Assembly: GCA_013812385.1 (NCBI GenBank)
Contig: JACCTM010000377.1
Span: 1-6,085, forward strand
DNA length: 6,085 nt
Reading direction: 5' to 3'
Source: Geodermatophilaceae bacterium
GTDB taxonomy: Bacteria; Actinomycetota; Actinomycetes; Mycobacteriales; Geodermatophilaceae
The translations under genes and the position numbers were made by a program. Numbering within the stretch: position 1 is the first letter of the stretch; the number at the start of each line of letters is the position of its first letter. This document shows, piece after piece, positions 5,493 to 6,085 of this stretch. The notes below the pieces were generated by a model, which was not told the DNA's origin, did not search any database, and saw only the letters and a list, made by a program, of their open reading frames with translations.

Positions 5493-6085
5493 TCAGCCGC
5501 CGAATATGCCGCAGTTTGCCCCTCCGTTGACGAAGCCCTGACGGAAGACGTCGACGAGTTGGAAGCCGGATAGCCCCACCTCGGGAAGGATCTCCCGACG
5601 GGAGCCGTACTCGATAAGGAAGATAACTGCCTCGTCGATGTCGCCCGGACTGATGGCCGCGGGGTCGTCGAGGCCGCCAAGATAGAACCGGGCGGCGAAC
5701 CAGCCCGTTGCACAGACCGCCGCGGAGATCGCCTCCGGACCGCGCACCGAACGATCGACCGCGTTTCGGGCGGCCAGGGCGTACGGCAACGAGATCGCCG
5801 TGGCCACGGCGAAGTCGCCGATCTCCTCGGAGATCACCTCGGTGAGGTCGGACTCGTCGTAGGCGACGGTGTTGTCGGCGGCGCAGAAATTGATGTCCCG
5901 CTCAACGTCGTCACCGCCGCAGTCGGGGGCATCGCTGCTGAAGGGAACCAGCTCCGGAGCGACGAAGGACTGCTGTCCGACCTCGTCGAAGGCGGTCTCC
6001 CAGAAGACCTCTAGCGTGCGCTCACTGATGGTGACTGCCTCGTCGTAGGACACGTTTCCGGTTTCGCCGTCGTTCGGACTGAGCT
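5493..6085 (-). CDS. YpfJ-like neutral zinc metallopeptidase homologue, active site lost (partial)
   Basis: This is the C-terminal 196 residues of a minus-strand gene whose reading frame stays open to the right edge. The GTG at 6051-6053 is an internal Val, preceded in frame by SPNDGETGN, so the true start and any signal peptide lie outside. Numbered from that GTG, the layout follows YpfJ-type neutral zinc metallopeptidases: a Cys pair (C45, C57) around NFCAADNTVAYD (55-66), then GDFAVAT (79-85), a C-x-T-G-W segment (C114-W118), PGDIDEA (136-142), and a C-terminal FxxGFVNGGANC (170-181). Family members have HExxH right after the GDFA segment; here the matching residues are LPYAL (89-93), so both His and the Glu are gone. 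The acidic third ligand before the C114 region is not evident either. It is therefore probably not a protease and may be a binding or structural relative. The gene is convergent with the thioredoxin-TPR gene and is unlikely to share its function. Family assignment rests on spaced motifs and is moderately sure. Confidence 0.72.
   Translation of the reverse strand, partial: LSPNDGETGNVSYDEAVTISERTLEVFWETAFDEVGQQSFVAPELVPFSSDAPDCGGDDVERDINFCAADNTVAYDESDLTEVISEEIGDFAVATAISLPYALAARNAVDRSVRGPEAISAAVCATGWFAARFYLGGLDDPAAISPGDIDEAVIFLIEYGSRREILPEVGLSGFQLVDVFRQGFVNGGANCGIFGG

Noticed and set aside
501..5790. Repeated occurrence of GTAC/CGTACG words across the window
   Set aside because: A rough count of about 20 GTAC sites is near what base composition predicts for 6 kb, so no signal beyond codon choice is supported.
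6051..6053. GTG as the start of the minus-strand peptidase-like gene
   Set aside because: The frame remains open to the window edge, and about 196 residues would be short and would lack a signal peptide and the N-terminal region. It is more likely an internal Val in a partial gene.

Overview
The window looks like ordinary chromosome from a high-GC actinobacterium. G+C is roughly two thirds by eye, codons end mostly in G or C, genes are tightly packed, and one gene appears to have a leaderless start. The protein families are typical of actinobacteria that run coenzyme B12-dependent acyl-CoA metabolism. There are no RNA genes, mobile elements, CRISPR arrays or long gene-free stretches.

Layout, left to right. 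Positions 1-540 hold the C-terminal part of MeaB, the GTPase chaperone of B12-dependent acyl-CoA mutases; its N-terminus lies outside the window. Seven bases later starts a 497-residue FAD-dependent oxidoreductase of the phytoene desaturase/PYROXD2-like group (548-2041). A MarR-family regulator follows (2130-2663). A 61-bp AT-rich spacer then carries two identical 12-bp palindromes (TAGGACGTCCTA) embedded in a probable leaderless promoter. Directly after it is the large subunit of an isobutyryl-CoA mutase-type enzyme (2725-4410). A hairpin separates this from a thioredoxin-TPR protein of the CnoX/YbbN type (4444-5430). From the right edge, on the minus strand, comes a partial gene for a YpfJ-like zinc-metallopeptidase homologue that has lost its metal-binding residues (5493-6085).

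How the genes fit together. MeaB loads and protects the cobalamin cofactor of mutases such as the one encoded here. The mutase carries the Phe/Gln pair that marks isobutyryl-CoA mutases, rather than the Tyr/Arg pair of methylmalonyl-CoA mutase. It has no B12-binding domain, so it needs a separate small subunit that is not encoded here. The MarR gene and the paired palindromes just downstream suggest a local switch that shuts off the mutase until a ligand, plausibly an acyl-CoA, is present. The roles of the FAD enzyme and the thioredoxin-TPR protein in this pathway are unknown.

The best candidates for something undescribed are the double operator at the mutase promoter and the metallopeptidase homologue without a catalytic site. 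I saw no evidence for a wholly new system.
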